Below are positions 26,643 through 38,700 of a DNA stretch of 64,000 bases, piece by piece. The notes under the pieces were generated by a model, which was not told the origin of the DNA, ran no database searches, and saw only the letters and a program-made list of their open reading frames with translations. The stretch comes from Chitinophagales bacterium (GTDB lineage Bacteria > Bacteroidota > Bacteroidia > Chitinophagales > UBA2359), in contig JACJXU010000001.1 in assembly GCA_020636475.1 (NCBI GenBank), positions 186,001 through 250,000 on the forward strand. The letters are read 5' to 3'. The stretch's first letter is position 1. The number at the start of each line of letters is the position of its first letter. The position numbers and the translations under genes are program-made.

Positions 26643-28994
26643 TTACCTAATTAGCGTAATATTCCCTTTTTGATAAATTCTTTTTCCATTTGTTAATTCT
26701 ACTTCTATATAGTATACATACACAGCAATATTTTCGGGATAACCTTTATAAAAGCCATCCCAACCTTCATCATAATTTTGAGAGAAAAATACTTGTTCGC
26801 CCCATCTATCGTATACTACAATTCTATAATTACTAATAATACTTTTATTCGTGATAAATACGTTAAAGGTATCATTAATACCATCATTATTAGGAGAAAA
26901 AGCATTGGGAACATATATTTTAGTATCTAAGACCTCGGCTGTACAATTAATGCTTTCACTTACAAGCGTACATCCTACGGAGGTATAAATAGAAAATTGA
27001 ACATTTTCATTATTTACCAAATTAACAATTGTATAGGTATTTAAATTTTGATAAATTGTGTCAATATTATTGTTTACATTTACAATTAGTTCATATTCCT
27101 CTGTGCCGATATCATTCCAACTAAATGAAATATTTCCTATACTGTCATTGTTGCAAATGATATTTAAAGTATCCGGTGAGATATTTATTAATTGTCCTTC
27201 GCAAGGGATACATACATCGCCGTTGGCGGCTATGATTGCAACATCATTTTCAGTACAAGGATCATTATCATCACAGTTAATTATTTGCAAACAATTTTGA
27301 TTACTACAATCTGGTGGCGTGCCGGGAATACATTGACAAGCAATACCGTCCCAAGTTTCGATACCATTAGCGCAATCGCCATCATCGCAATTGCCAGGGT
27401 CAGGACAAGAGAAAATACAAGAGCCATCATCACAAGTGGCGGATGGATTAAAGTTTAATGCCGTTGGGTTTGTGCATCCCAAAACTGAAGGAGTTACGAT
27501 ACATTCGCATCCGTCCCACGTTTCTATTCCATTGCTACAATCGCCATCATTACAGCCAGGATCTACGGGCGGTGTGCCGGGAATGCATTGACAGCCGTCC
27601 CAGGTTTCTATGCCATTGCTACAATCGCCGTCATCACAGCCAGGATCTACGGGCGGTGTACCGGGAATACATTGACAGCCGTCCCAGGTTTCTACTCCAT
27701 TACTACAATCGCCATCATTACAGCCTGGATCTACGGGCGGCGTGCCGGGAATACATTGACAACCGTCCCAGGTTTCTATTCCATTGCTACAATCGCCATC
27801 ATTACAGCCTGGATCTACGGGCGGCGTGCCGGGAATGCATTGACAGCCGTCCCAGGTTTCTACGCCATTACTACAATCGCCGTCATTACAGCCTGGATCT
27901 ACGGGCGGCGTGCCGGGAATGCATTGACAGCCGTCCCAGGTTTCTACTCCATTGCTGCAATCGCCATCATTACAGCCTGGATCTACGGGCGGCGTGCCGG
28001 GAATGCATTGACAACCGTCCCAAGTTTCTATGCCATTGCTACAATCGCCGTCATTACAGCCCGGATTAACGGGCGGTGTACCGGGAACACATTGACAAGA
28101 ATTACTATCCCAAGATTCGGTGCCATTAGCGCAGTTTCCGTCATCACAATTGCCGGGGTCTGAACAGCCTCCTGTACAACTTACAGTAGCACTCCAGCCG
28201 GAACCGGAACTAGAACCATCTGATTGAAAAGAAAATGTTAAACATCCATCTATACTCGTGGATGTAAAAGTTTGGTTTCCAGGATAGTTGGCATTACAAA
28301 AAGGACCTCCTAAAATATTTGAGCTAACAGGTGAAGAACCATTATATATAATCAGTTGATCCAAACAATTTCCAAAGACATCATCAATGTCAAAAGAACT
28401 AAAGGCAACAGAGACAGTTCCACCAGGCGAATCTGGACAAATAGTCGTAGTTGAAGCACTATTTGCCGGATAATTACCATTTCCTCCCGGATCGGTAAAA
28501 ATAGGTGTTGACGTACAATTAGTTGAAATAGCTCCTCCAATAACGATGGTTCTATTGATACATTCCCATGCAGTTCCAGAAGCATTCGTTGCTCCTATTA
28601 GTGCTGAGGGTAATCCGTTTGTAGTGAAACTAATTTGCAAACAAGGGTCTGACCCAAGTCCTATCCAATTAGTGAAGGAGTAATAATTGATTACGGTATT
28701 TCCTGCTTGTAATGTCATATTATAATCATAGCCCGAAAGGTTAAAAACAGTAGGAGAAACACTACCCGCAACAACTGTTGCCCCTTGAACCATCATTTCG
28801 AATTCATCTAAAAGAGGGTCAAAATTTGAGCCGGTATTACCTTCCAAGCACATTTCTACCGTAAAGCTATAAGTACCATTTCCATTGTCGGTCATTGATA
28901 CTAAAGAAAAACTTGAATCGTCGCAAGCGAAAAGGTGAAAAGGTAAAAATATTGAAAAAAAAATTGAAAAATATTTATTTAACTTACTTATCAA
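26643..28994 (-). CDS. Cys-rich tandem-repeat surface protein, CUB-like domain and T9SS type B sorting domain
   Basis: 783 codons. Order: signal-like MISKLNKYFSIFFSIFLPFHLFA; an N-terminal beta domain; a CUB-like domain (SVAFSSFDIDDVFGNCLDQLIIYNGSSP ... FSFQSDGSSSGSGWSATVSC, about 190-275); seven 28-residue Cys-rich units (G-C-N-D-G-D-C-S-N-G-[IV]-E-T-W-D-G-C-Q-C then IPGTPPVDP); a CTNPTALNFNPSATCDDGSC module; and a gliding-motility-type (CHU_C, type B) sorting domain (YVPNAFSPNNDGINDTFNVF ... YDRWGEQVFFSQNYDEGWDG). The start codon at 28994 is TTG; the degenerate copy further right has ATG at the matching place (33856). So the real 5' end of the gene is probably at 33856 and this stretch is one half of a duplicated or misjoined locus. 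Confidence 0.8.
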   Translation of the reverse strand: MISKLNKYFSIFFSIFLPFHLFACDDSSFSLVSMTDNGNGTYSFTVEMCLEGNTGSNFDPLLDEFEMMVQGATVVAGSVSPTVFNLSGYDYNMTLQAGNTVINYYSFTNWIGLGSDPCLQISFTTNGLPSALIGATNASGTAWECINRTIVIGGAISTNCTSTPIFTDPGGNGNYPANSASTTTICPDSPGGTVSVAFSSFDIDDVFGNCLDQLIIYNGSSPVSSNILGGPFCNANYPGNQTFTSTSIDGCLTFSFQSDGSSSGSGWSATVSCTGGCSDPGNCDDGNCANGTESWDSNSCQCVPGTPPVNPGCNDGDCSNGIETWDGCQCIPGTPPVDPGCNDGDCSNGVETWDGCQCIPGTPPVDPGCNDGDCSNGVETWDGCQCIPGTPPVDPGCNDGDCSNGIETWDGCQCIPGTPPVDPGCNDGDCSNGVETWDGCQCIPGTPPVDPGCDDGDCSNGIETWDGCQCIPGTPPVDPGCNDGDCSNGIETWDGCECIVTPSVLGCTNPTALNFNPSATCDDGSCIFSCPDPGNCDDGDCANGIETWDGIACQCIPGTPPDCSNQNCLQIINCDDNDPCTENDVAIIAANGDVCIPCEGQLINISPDTLNIICNNDSIGNISFSWNDIGTEEYELIVNVNNNIDTIYQNLNTYTIVNLVNNENVQFSIYTSVGCTLVSESINCTAEVLDTKIYVPNAFSPNNDGINDTFNVFITNKSIISNYRIVVYDRWGEQVFFSQNYDEGWDGFYKGYPENIAVYVYYIEVELTNGKRIYQKGNITLIR
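27500..28086 (-). repeat. 84-bp tandem repeat, seven clean units
   Basis: Each unit is 84 bp (28 codons) with four Cys, differing mainly by synonymous changes and Ile/Val or Asn/Asp swaps. In-frame unit size means gain or loss of units keeps the reading frame. Confidence 0.9.
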
Positions 28995-31900
28995 TCGCCA
29001 TCATAACAGGCCAGGACAAGAAAATACAGAGCCACTGGCGATGATTAAAGATGCCGTTGGTTTGTATCAAACTGAAGGTGATACATTCGATCCGTTCCGT
29101 TTTATTCCATCTACAATCTCCATCATCACAGCCTGGATCTACGGGCGGTGTGCCGGGAATGCATTGACAGCCGTCCCAGGTTTCTACCCATTACTACAAT
29201 CGCCATCACAGCCTGGATCTACGGGCGGCGTGCCGGGAATACATTGACAGCCGTCCAGTTTACCCATTACTCAATCGCCATCATACAGCCTGATCTACGG
29301 CGGGCCGATTGACAAGCAATACCGTCCCAAGTTTCGATACCATTAGCGCAATCGCCATCATCGCAATTGCCAGGGTCAGGACAAGAGAAAATACAAGAGC
29401 CATCATCACAAGTGGCGGATGGATTAAAGTTTAATGCCGTTGGGTTTGTACATCCCAAAACTGAAGGAGTTACGATACATTCGCATCCGTCCCACGTTTC
29501 TATTCCATTGCTACAATCTCCATCATCACAGCCAGGATTAACAGGTGGCGTGCCGGGAACGCATTGACAGCCGTCCCAGGTTTCTATGCCATTGTTACAA
29601 TCGCCGTCATTACAGCCTGGATCTACGGGCGGTGTGCCGGGAATGCATTGACAAGCAATACCGTCCCAAGTTTCGATACCATTAGCGCAATCGCCATCAT
29701 CGCAATTGCCAGGGTCAGGACAAGAGAAAATACAAGAGCCATCATCACAAGTGGCGGATGGATTAAAGTTTAATGCCGTTGGGTTTGTGCATCCCAAAAC
29801 TGAAGGAGTTACGATACATTCGCATCCGTCCCACGTTTCATTCCATTACAATCGCCATCATTACAGCCAGGATCTACGGGCGGTGGCCAATGTATTGACA
29901 GCCGTCCAGTTTCATGCATTGCTACAATCGCGTCATCACAGCCAGGATCTACGGGCGGTGTACCGGGAATACATTGACAGCGTCAGGTTTCTACCCATTA
30001 CTACAATCGCCATCATTACAGCCTGATCTACGGGCGGCGTCGAAGTATTGACAGCCGCCAGGTTTACCCATTACTACAACGCCGTCATTACAGCCTGATC
30101 TACGGGTGGCGTGCCAGATTGACAGCCGTCCCAGGTTCTACTCCATTACTACAATCGCCATCATTACAGCCTGATCTACGGGCGGCGTGCCAATCATTGA
30201 CAACCGTCCCAAGTTTTCCATTACTACAATCGCCGTCATCCAGCCCGGATTAACTGGTGGCGTCAGAACACTTGACAGCCGTCCCAGGTTTCTACTCCAT
30301 TACTACAATCGCCATCATTACAGCCTGGATTAACGGGCGGCGTGCCGGGAATGCATTGACAGCCGTCCCAGGTTTCTACTCCATTACTACAATCGCCATC
30401 ATTACAGCCTGGATTAACGGGCGGCGTGCCAGGAATACATTGACAGCCGTCCCAGGTTTCTATGCCATTGCTGCAATCGCCATCATTACAGCCTGGATCT
30501 ACGGGCGGCGTGCCGGGAATACATTGACAAGCAATACCGTCCCAAGTTTCGATACCATTAGCGCAATCGCCATCATCGCAATTGCCAGGGTCAGGACAAG
30601 AGAAAATACAAGAGCCATCATCACAAGTGGCGGATGGATTAAAGTTTAATGCCGTTGGGTTTGTACATCCCAAAACTGAAGGAGTTACGATACATTCGCA
30701 TCCGTTCCACGTTTCTATGCCATTGCTACAATCTCCATCATCACAGCCAGGATCTACGGGCGGCGTGCCGGGAATGCATTGACAACCGTCCCAAGTTTCT
30801 ATGCCATTGCTACAATCGCCGTCATTACAGCCAGGATCTACGGGTGGCGTGCCGGGAATGCATTGACAACCGTCCCAAGTTTCTATGCCATTGCTACAAT
30901 CGCCGTCATTACAGCCTGGATCTACGGGCGGCGTGCCGGGAATGCATTGACAGCCGTCCCACGTTTCTACTCCATTACTACAATCGCCATCATTACAGCC
31001 TGGATCTACGGGTGGTGTACCGAATACATTGACAGCCGTCCAGTTTTACCCATTACTACAATCGCCATCATTACAGCCTGGATCTACGGGCGGTGTACCG
31101 AATACATTGACAGCCGTCCAGGTTTTACCCATTACTACAATCGCCATCATTACAGCCTGATCTACGGGCGGCGTGCCGGAAACATTGACAACCGTCCCAA
31201 GTCTCTATTCCATTGCTACAATCGCCATCATTACAGCCTGGATCTACGGGCGGCGTGCCGAATTTGACAGCCGTCCCAGTTTCTACCATTACTAATCGCC
31301 ATCATTACAGCCTGATCTACGGGCGTGCCGAATAATGACAGCCGTCCCAGGTTTACCCATTACTACAATCGCCATCATTACAGCCTGATCTACGGCGGCG
31401 TGCCGGAACGCATTGGCAGCCGTCCAGTTTCACGCCATTACTACAATCGCCATCATTACAGCCTGATCTACGGCGGCGTGCCAATCATTGACAGCCGTCC
31501 CAGGTTCCATTACTACAATCGCCGTCATCACAGCCAGGATCTACGGGCGGCGTGCCGAATCATTGACAGCCGTCCCACGTTTCTATGCCATTACTACAAT
31601 CGCCGTCATCAGCCTGATCTACGGCGGCGTGCCGAGGTATTGACAGCCGTCCAGGTTTCTACGCCATTACTACAATCGCCGTCATTACAGCCTGGATCTA
31701 CGGGCGGCGTGCGGAACGTTGGCAGCCGTCCAGGTTTTACCCATTACTACAATCGCCGTCATTACAGCCAGGATCTACGGGCGGTACCGAATACATTGAC
31801 AGCCGTCCCAGGTTTCTACCCATTACAATCGCCATCATTACAGCCTGATCTACGGGCGGCGTGCCGAACGCATTGACAGCCGTCCCAGGTTTACGCCATT

Positions 31901-33856
31901 ACTACAATCGCCGTCATTACAGCCTGGATCTACGGGCGGCGTGCCGAATCATTGACAGCCGTCCCAGGTTTACCCATTACTACAATCGCCATCATTAAGC
32001 CTGATTAACGGGCGTACGAATACATTGACAGCCGTCCAGGTTTTACCCATTACTACAATCGCCATCATTACAGCCTGATCTACGGGCGGCGTGCCGAATG
32101 CATTGACAACCGTCCCAAGTTTCTATGCCATTACAATCTCCGTCATTACAGCCTGATCTACGGGCGGCGTGCAAACACATTGACAACCGTCCCAAGTCTC
32201 TATTCCATTGCAATCGCCATCATCACAGCCAGGATCTACGGGCGGTGTGCGAATCATTGACAGCGTCCCAGGTTTACCCATTACTACAATCGCCATCAAT
32301 AGCCTGATCTACGGGCGGCGTGCCGAATCATTGACAGCCGTCCCAGGTTTACCCATTACACAATCGCCATCATAGCCTGGATTAACGGCGGCGTGCCGAA
32401 TCATTGACAACCGTCCCAGGTTTCTACTCCATTACTACAATCGCCATCATTACAGCCTGATTGACGGGTGGCGTGCCAACGCATTGGCAGGTCCCAGGTT
32501 TTACCCATTACTACAATCGCCGTCATTACAGCCTGGATCTACGGGCGGTACCGAATACATTGACAGCCGTCAGGTTTCTCACGATTACTACAATCGCCAT
32601 CATTACAGCCTGATCTACGGGCGGCGTGCCGAATGATGACAGCCGTCCAGGTTTCAGCCATTACTACAATCGCCGTCATTACAGCCTGGATCTACGGGCG
32701 GCGTGCCGAATGCATTGACAGCCGTCCCAGGTTTCCCATTACTACAATCGCCATCATTACAGCCCGGATTAACTGGTGGTGTGCCGGAACGCATTGGCGC
32801 CGTCCCACGTTTTATGCCATTACTACAATCGCCGTCATTACAGCCTGGATCTACGGGCGGCGTGCGAATGCATTGACAGCCGTCCAGGCTTTACCCATTG
32901 CGCAATCGCCATCATCAGCCTGATCTGCGGCGGCGTGTGACAACCGTCCAAGTTTCTGCCATAATCCGTCATTACAGCCCGTTAACGGGCGGTACCGGGA
33001 ACATGACAAAATTACTATCCCAAGATCGTGCCATTAGCGCAGTTTCCGTCATCAATTGGGTCTGAACAGCCTCCTGTACAACTTACAGTAGCACTCCAGC
33101 GGAACGAACTAGAACCATCTGATTGAAAAGAAATGTTAAACATCCATCTATACTGTGGATAAAAAGTTTGGTTTCAGGATAGTTGGCATTACAAAAAGGA
33201 CCTCCTAAAATATTTGAGCTAACAGGTGAAGAACCATTATATATAATCAGTTGATCCAAATATTTCAAAGACATCATCAATGTCAAAAGAACTAAAGGCA
33301 ACAGAGACAGTTCCACCAGGCAATCTGACAAATAGTCGTAGTTGAAGCATATTTGCGGATAATTACCATTTCCTCGGATCGGTAAAATAGGTGTTGACGT
33401 ACAATTAGTTGAAATAGCTCCTCAATAACGATGGTTCTATTGATACATTCCATGCAGTTCCAGACATTCGTTGCTCCTATTAGTGCTGAGGGTAATCCGT
33501 TTGTAGTGAAACTAATTTGCAAACAAGGTCTGACCAAGTCCTATCCAATTAGTGAAGGAGTAATAATTGATTACGGTATTTCCTGCTTGTAATGTCATAT
33601 TATAATCATAGCGAAAGGTTAAAAACAGTAGAGAAACACTACCCGCAACAACTGTTGCCCTTGAACCATCATTTGAATTCATCTAAAAGAGGGTCAAATT
33701 TGAGCGGTATTACCTTCCACATTTCTACCGTAAAGCTATAAGTACCATTTATTGTCGGTCATTGATACTAAAGAAAACTTGAATGTCAAAGCGAAAAGGT
33801 GAAAAGGTAAAAATATTGAAAAAAATTGAAAAATATTTATTTAACTTACTTATCAT
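28995..33856 (-). pseudogene. Indel-ridden second copy of the Cys-rich repeat gene
   Basis: The minus strand repeats the array and then the N-terminal part of the preceding gene: 33000-33856 aligns with 28080-28994 throughout but lacks dozens of single bases or pairs (for example GCCGGAACCGG reads GCGGAACG, CTCGTGGATG reads CTGTGGAT). Nearly all differences are deletions, mostly in short homopolymers. Patches at about 29300-29860 and 30260-31020 are clean and in frame. The ATG of the copy is at 33854-33856. No continuous frame exists. Best read as unpolished long-read consensus or a misassembled repeat; a decaying tandem duplicate is the alternative. Confidence 0.7.
29100..33000 (-). repeat. 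Long degenerate array of the 84-bp unit
   Basis: By spacing, roughly four dozen units of the same 84-bp repeat, many shortened to 70-82 bp by small deletions, interrupted by at least three CTNPTALNF/CPDPGNCDDGDC modules (about 29000-29090, 29290-29500, 29650-29850, 30520-30700). Unit boundaries are not exact. Confidence 0.75.
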
Positions 33857-34089
33857 ATTTTATAAATACAATTTATTTGATTTAAATTTATGTAACAATA
33901 ATAGTTGAGATTACTAAAGAAAAAAAAAAATAATAGCCTTTTGTCCTATAAAATAAATGAAGGATAAATTGCAAAGAAGTGTTACGCCTATAAAAAATAA
34001 AATTGGTTTCTTTATTTTAGCTAAAATTTGTCTTATTGACTTTAGCTAAAAATCATTAAGATAAATATTTATATTAAATATATTAAAAT

Positions 34090-34393
34090 ATGAAAGGTAA
34101 AATATTTTAGCCAATTTGAGTCTTTGTCTGATAAAGAAAACGCCAGCTATTGAAAATAGCAAGCATCGAAAGATAAAAGATTTTGTATTTAAAGATTTTT
34201 ACAAAAATTCGAGGATAATGAGAAAATGAACCAGCGCTTGGTTACTTACAAATAAATATTTTCCACAAAAAATGAAAAAGAAAAGATTTGTTCATCAGGC
34301 GTGTTTATAATTTTTAAACAATCAAATTGAAGATTTAAAGCTTTTTAAAATATTTATCAAAAGAAATTAAATATAGGAGTTTATTATTAGCTA
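34090..34393 (+). pseudogene. Frame-broken 5' part of the helical-repeat gene
   Basis: Starts ATG at 34090. Reading across frames gives QFESLSDKENASY, KFEDNEKMNQRLVTYK, then LKYLSKEIKYRSLLLANV just before the frame of the downstream ORF (YEKDKNFSLYEM). Several stops and frame changes separate the pieces. It therefore looks like the missing N-terminus of the gene at 34394, damaged by the same deletion pattern as the array to its left. Confidence 0.65.
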
Positions 34394-35464
34394 ATGTATG
34401 AAAAAGACAAAAATTTTTCTTTATACGAAATGTATTTGGATAAATCGTTAAAAGAAGCTGAAAAATCAAAAGATTACCACTTAAAAGGGCATCTTCTGGA
34501 TAGAATGATTAATATAAACGGAAGTATTCAGGATTCAAAAATTTTAGCAGTAGTAAAACAACTGATAGCGGAAAGATACACAAGCTTGGAGTATGCACAC
34601 CAAGCAGATTTGAGTAGTTTTTACAGGTTATTGTCAAACTTGCATTTAGACGGCTTGTCATTACAAAAAATTGGAAGTAATGAGTCGAATATATTGCAAA
34701 AAATTGATGCGGAAATTAAGCAAGCCCCTTCGACAATTTTTGTAGCGGATTATTTAATTACAAAGGCTCGGTTTGTATTTTTTGATGAACCGCTACTTAA
34801 ATCTTATACGCAAGAAGCTAAGGACTATATTTATGCGCAAAAAATGAACACAGATAGCAAAAATAAGCTATTGCGAAGATTGTATTTTTTAGAAATAACA
34901 TCGGGCTTTCATTTTGGCTACGACGTACAAGAGATGTTGGCAGTAAGCCAGAAAATGCATGCTATAAACTTACGATACAAATTTGCCGATGCTTTTGGCT
35001 TTCTATTTTATTTGCTGTATTTATTTGCAAACCAAAAGCATAATGAAATGAAACTTGAACTGCAAAAAAATAAAACCTTATTTTTTAGAAATGAAAACCA
35101 GTATTTTATTAATTTTATTCAGGTTCTTTCTCTAATAAATCAAGGAGAATATGAAAAAACCGTACATTATTTTCAAGAATTGAGCTATGCGAGTAATTTC
35201 TATATTTCCATTTGGTCAAAATTGATAGAATTTTATGTGAATTTTAAACTGGGAAATTTGCGCTTATGTTTTTCCTTGTTGGAGAGAATAAAACAATCAC
35301 TACTAAAGCATAAGCTCTTAACATTCACTTGCGAAAGTTCTACCATTTTGTTAAAAGTATATCGCAAATTGTTACAAAATCCAACAATGACTTTAGGCTC
35401 ACTTCCGGAAGGAATTAAATCCCCTTTGCATGTTTTTCTTTTTACACAATTATCAAAAAATTGA
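34394..35464 (+). CDS. Helical-repeat protein of unknown function, N-terminus lost to frameshifts
   Basis: 356 intact codons, almost entirely alpha-helical (KEAEKSKDYHLKGHLLDRMI ... FLEITSGFHFGYDVQEMLAV ... GEYEKTVHYFQELSYASNF), with Leu/Tyr/Ala spacing like TPR-type repeats. Soluble, no signal peptide. Resembles the Bacteroidota hypothetical proteins with a DNA-binding-free helical core that begin with a short 'L-S-x-K-E' helix; that start is found, out of frame, at 34090-34393. The present ATG at 34394 is therefore probably internal and the true protein about 450 residues. Low GC. Confidence 0.65.
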   Translation: MYEKDKNFSLYEMYLDKSLKEAEKSKDYHLKGHLLDRMININGSIQDSKILAVVKQLIAERYTSLEYAHQADLSSFYRLLSNLHLDGLSLQKIGSNESNILQKIDAEIKQAPSTIFVADYLITKARFVFFDEPLLKSYTQEAKDYIYAQKMNTDSKNKLLRRLYFLEITSGFHFGYDVQEMLAVSQKMHAINLRYKFADAFGFLFYLLYLFANQKHNEMKLELQKNKTLFFRNENQYFINFIQVLSLINQGEYEKTVHYFQELSYASNFYISIWSKLIEFYVNFKLGNLRLCFSLLERIKQSLLKHKLLTFTCESSTILLKVYRKLLQNPTMTLGSLPEGIKSPLHVFLFTQLSKN

Positions 35465-35655
35465 TAAAATAACTTGGAAAAATATAGGACAAATGTCAAA
35501 AAAATGCTCAATCATACAAATTAATTAAAATCAGCAACTATAAAATATTCATTTTCAATTAGATATTTAATAATAATCAAGTATTCTTTTCTCTTTTTTG
35601 GATAAATGATTTTCGACTGCTGCTAAGGAGCATTTATTTTTTGATACGTTTTAAT

Positions 35656-35663
35656 TATTTTTG
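35656..35663 (+). promoter_or_regulatory. Possible -7 element upstream of the beta-helix gene
   Basis: TATTTTTG fits TAnnTTTG, about 93 bp before the ATG at 35756, but the 291-bp region is so AT-rich that chance matches are expected. Confidence 0.25.
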
Positions 35664-35755
35664 AGTTTTAAGATTATATGATATAAGGCACTTTTTTGTA
35701 ACATAAAATTTTAAACAAGATTATTTTAAAAATTATTTTCCAAACCTCATTATTT

Positions 35756-38700
35756 ATGAAAAAATCTTACTATTTGTTGTTGAATGGAGCAACTAATTAC
35801 ATCTTAAGGATATCAAATCCGATACTGTATTTATTGTTTTCGATGTTCTTTTTTGGGTATAATGTTGTACACGCAGCTTGCCCTCCCGGCGATGGGACAA
35901 ATGCTTCGGGACAAAAAATTATTTATTTTGGATTGGCTTCAGACGTTACCAATGCAGGAGCTCCTCTCGGTTCTTTTGCCAATCCATTAACAGACTGGAA
36001 TTCTTCCAATGGTGGAATGGATGCCATAAACGATTGTAGCGGTAATGTAGAAATGCGCTTTATTCCGCATTGTAATTATTCGAGTGCCTCTGCTGGCGGC
36101 GATATGACTTTTACAGACCAATTTGTAAATGCAAGCATTAATAATGTAACGATTGACGGGCAAGGCTCGGTTGTAACAAACTCCGCTGCTGCTGCCTCAT
36201 GGATACGCGTAGTTAATAGAGATAATTGGACGATTAAAAACTTTACATTTAAAGGATATAATGCTAATGCCATTTTACTTACAGACATGGATAATGCCGT
36301 AATTGATAACTGTATATTCGACAGCAACCCAACTCAGCGAGCATTGCGCATTGATACAGATAGCGATGCCAACACACACCATGTAACCATCAGCAATTGT
36401 TTGTTTGCCAATAATCCTCCCGTTTCCGAAACGCCATCTACGGGCGCAGTAGAAATATTGCAAGGAGAGTTTGACGGTCAATTAACCGTAGATATTATTG
36501 ATACAGATTTTAAATGTAATGGACGACAAGGTATTGCCGGTGGAGCGTTATGGATTTCGGAGGTAGATCCCAGCGCAACTACCACTTTTTTAAGGGTGAA
36601 TATTTCAGGGGGAACTTTTGAAAACAATAGATCTACAACGAATACAGGTAGTGGCGGAGCTATAGGATTTAGAACAGAAGGAATTTTGACAATAGATGGT
36701 ACCACATTTATAGATAACTATTCTACTGCTGATTCAGGTACAGAAGGTGGAGGAGCGATATATTATAGCGGTGATACAGGGAATACAGGTTATTTTCAAT
36801 GCGACAATGCTGTTTTCGAATCGAATACTACAACAAGCGGCGCAGGCACAAATGGTTGTGGTGGTGCAGTAAATTTAAGAGGCACATATCCCTCCGCTAC
36901 TTTCACTAATTGTATATTCTCTAACAATGTAGGTGCAAAAGGAGGAGCGATTTATGGACGAAATTCAGCAAATATTTCTCTAAACAATTGCCTTTTTGAA
37001 AATAATGATACCCACGCTTTATATAGCGATGCGCCAACATTTACACTCTCAAACTCTACCATTACAGGAAGCACTACTGCATTCTCTGGTGCTTCCAACC
37101 TCACCAATTCATTGGTTTGTGGAAATGGAGCAGTAGGAACAGCACCAACTATTACCGACCCCGGCACTACGGTTGTACAAGATGGAGTAGCCGGAGATTG
37201 TGCCAGTCCGGGAAGTGCGGGAAGTAACCTCACCAATCCCAATTTAGTTGCCAGTTCCGCTTGTCCGTTTAGTGCTGCCCTTTGCGAGGCTTCGGGAGGA
37301 GCAGATATTACGATTGCCGGATGTACTTATTTTTGTGCCGACGGAAGCACCGTTCCGGCAGCAGCATCGGGCAATGCAGGATTTAATGTTACCGGCGTAT
37401 CTTCTTGGATTTCTCCTTGTGTTTTAACCGATTATACGTATGTGTTTTTAGTAGTAAATTCTTCGGGAACTATTGTTCAGATTATTAATGGAGATACGGA
37501 CGGTGACGGTATTCCTAACTTTGCGGAAATTCCGGCAGTAAATACCTTAATAGACCTTGATATAAATAGCTTACCACCGGATACTTATACCGTATATGGC
37601 TTTAGCTATAGAATTGCTCCCATAGCTGATGCTTATTCACCTGTTCCGGCAGTTGGTCAAACATTATCATCACATCAAGCAAATATAACCGCCGGACAAT
37701 GTGCTTCTTTATCTACCGGTGCAATAAGCACCATAGTTTTAAACCCAATAGTTGTTGAAGCAACAACCCGTTGCCCCGCAGTACCGGACGGAACATTTTT
37801 TATTGATGTTACGAATGTAACGGGTGGACTGCCGGAAGAACTGGGTATTGGTTCTTATAGTATTACAAACGTTCCTGGAGTAGCTTCTTACACTTATGGA
37901 GCAGGTACGGTTTCAAGTTCGGCTATCACGTATAGTTCTGGGGCTACAATAGATATAACAGCACTTGATAATAATAATCCTGACGGAGGAGATGCAACTT
38001 GTGTAGATTGTTCTTCGGTAGTGCTAACTTTAAATCATTTGTCTTGCGTACTCACCTCCGACCTTCAACTCATTAAAACCGTAAACAATGCTACACCCAA
38101 TGTGGGCGAAACAGTAACATTTACAATAACCGTTCACAACAATGGTCCTGACGATGCAACAGGTGTAGCTGTAACCGATACAATTCCGAATGGATACACC
38201 AATATTCAAAGTATTTCCGGAGCCGGAAGCCTATCCGGCAATAATATTACTTGGAGTGGCTTAAGTATTGCCAATGGTGCAGATGCAGTACTTACTTTTA
38301 TGGCGGAAATTGCTGCACCATTAAATGGAGTTACCTATGTAAATATATCCGAAATAACCGCCTCTAGCAATATAGATCCCGACTCTACCCCAAATGACAA
38401 CACCGAGACAAGTGGAGATATTGGCTCGGTTGATAATGACGGAACCCAAGATATTACTGACCAAGACGACGTAGATGATGCATTGGTAACTCCATTACAA
38501 TCCGATTTATCTTTGGTTAAAACAGTATCCGCTTCAACAGTAAATGTGAACGATGTAGTAACATTTACCATAACAGTTCATAATGCAGGACCAGATACAG
38601 CAACTAACATTACCGTAAAAGATGTAGTACCTTTGGGTTACACCAATATTACGTCAATCACTCCTTCGGGAAGTTTAACAGGGCAAACTATAAATTGGAA

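Noticed and set aside
27458..32923. Plus-strand ORFs with repeated 'RPRFLCHCYNRRHHSQDLRAVCRE' or 'IATIAVITAWIYGR' motifs
   Set aside because: They are antisense readings of the minus-strand 84-bp array; the unit size keeps all six frames periodic, so they appear as false repeat proteins.
27500..33000. CRISPR array
   Set aside because: The 84-bp units are tandem with no unique spacers and read as an in-frame protein repeat; no cas genes are present.
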